A stretch of 6,135 nt of DNA from Cyanobacteria bacterium UBA7694 (GTDB taxonomy: Bacteria; Cyanobacteriota; Sericytochromatia; UBA7694), in the NCBI GenBank assembly GCA_002482705.1, contig DLGM01000352.1, positions 1-6,135 of the forward strand. Reading direction: 5' to 3'. The position numbers were made by a program, and so were the translations under genes. Shown here piece by piece: positions 5,548-6,135 of the stretch (position 1 is the first letter of the stretch; each line of letters begins with the position of its first letter). The notes under the pieces were generated by a model. That model was not told the origin of the DNA, made no database searches, and saw nothing but the letters and a program-made list of their open reading frames with translations.

Positions 5548-6114
5548 ATGAATCTCGGGCATCTTAATGGCATTCCAGGCGACGATCCCCGCGCTCGGAT
5601 CCAAAAAAGCAATATCCCCGCGCCACCACCGGCAGCATCACTCCCCAGCCCGGGTTCTAACTCTGTCGAAGCGCCCTCAGTCGCCCCCAGTAGCGGTGAC
5701 AGCGCAGCAGAAGTTAAGACCGCCAACGCCTACGAACTCAACGGAGAAGTCACCTTCGGCAATGTGCGCTCCGTAGGAGCCGTCAGTGCTGTCAACAGCC
5801 CTGAACTCGAAACCGACGATCCCCAAGCCTTGGGGGCGACCATTATGCTGTTCCAAGAAGGGATGGCAGCCTACCGCGCTGGTGATGCCGAAATGGGCTC
5901 ATTCTTCTTTGAAGAAGCTTATAACTGCGCCATTGAAGCCAGTGGTGACCGTGGCCCGGCCCGTGAAGACGCCCGCATTTTATACAACTGGGGTTGCTGC
6001 CTCCAGGAAACGGGCCAAGCGGATCAGGCCCAGCAAAAATTCGAGGAAGCTCGGTCGATTAATCCCTTTGACCTCGAACTCCAGCAGCGCATACAACATC
6101 GCATGACGCTTTAA
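5548..6114 (+). CDS. TPR-repeat protein with disordered N-terminus
   Basis: This 188-residue protein has a Pro-, Ala- and Ser-rich, probably unstructured N-terminal region (about residues 20-60) and a short linker. Two tetratricopeptide repeats follow, at about 98-131 and 142-175. The second repeat is near canonical: Gly149, Gly156, Ala161, Phe165, Ala168 and Pro173 fall at consensus positions 8, 15, 20, 24, 27 and 32. In the first, Gly105, Gly112, Phe121 and Ala124 match. TPRs form helical hairpins that bind other proteins, so a scaffold or chaperone-like role is likely. Two repeats are few for a stable solenoid, so it may dimerise or pack against the C-terminal helix. There is no signal peptide or membrane segment. 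Residues 150-151 are a Cys-Cys pair. The gene lies downstream of the 58-residue gene in the same direction. The partner is unknown. Confidence 0.85.
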   Translation: MNLGHLNGIPGDDPRARIQKSNIPAPPPAASLPSPGSNSVEAPSVAPSSGDSAAEVKTANAYELNGEVTFGNVRSVGAVSAVNSPELETDDPQALGATIMLFQEGMAAYRAGDAEMGSFFFEEAYNCAIEASGDRGPAREDARILYNWGCCLQETGQADQAQQKFEEARSINPFDLELQQRIQHRMTL

Positions 6115-6135
6115 AAAGCGCGATACTCTCTCCCC

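Noticed and set aside
6107..6120. Small palindrome CGCTTT / AAAGCG across the TPR gene stop codon
   Set aside because: The loop is only two bases and no T-run follows before the window ends, so a terminator cannot be supported here.
1..6135. CRISPR arrays, tRNA/rRNA genes, insertion sequences, riboswitches
   Set aside because: I read both strands for spaced direct repeats, cloverleaf or rRNA cores, transposase motifs and conserved leader structures and saw none.

Overview
The window is bacterial chromosomal DNA of roughly balanced GC content. Genes are closely packed on both strands. There are no transposases, phage genes, tRNA or rRNA genes and no CRISPR array. The organism cannot be named from this sequence. 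The best taxonomic clue is a short ParC of the kind I associate with Bacteroidota, Chlamydiota and Verrucomicrobiota. It lacks the GyrA box and a full-length C-terminal pinwheel. The other genes (App1-like phosphatase, TraB-family membrane protein, EF-hand protein, TPR protein) are widely scattered. A Vampirovibrio-like (non-photosynthetic cyanobacterial) or other poorly sampled lineage is possible, but this is a guess.

Layout. Positions 2-967 (+) hold the 3' part of an App1-like HAD-type phosphatase gene whose start lies outside the window. It converges on the next gene, and a perfect 12-bp hairpin at 989-1020 can terminate transcription from both sides. Positions 4326 to 1041 (- strand) form a likely two-gene operon. 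It contains parC (topoisomerase IV subunit A) followed 31 nt later by a TraB/PrgY-family membrane protein. Positions 5052 to 4450 (-) encode a protein with four EF-hand calcium-binding loops, closed by its own terminator at 4398-4426. Divergent from it on the + strand are a 58-residue protein of unknown function (5280-5456) and a two-repeat TPR protein with a disordered N-terminus (5548-6114).

The most structured non-coding part is the 227-nt divergent intergenic region at 5053-5279. It holds a perfect 32-bp palindrome (5174-5205), placed about equally far from the two predicted divergent promoters. It also holds a separate 9-bp inverted repeat that brackets the predicted -10 box of the EF-hand gene. 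This looks like a regulated divergent promoter region, although the palindrome could instead be a mobile REP-like element.

Functionally, parC is the only housekeeping gene identified with certainty. Two features of it deserve attention: a QLSLW peptide near the C-terminus that resembles a sliding-clamp-binding motif, and a start codon with no Shine-Dalgarno sequence but an extended -10 element almost on top of it. I see no complete new multi-gene system. The EF-hand, small-protein and TPR genes form the least explained block.
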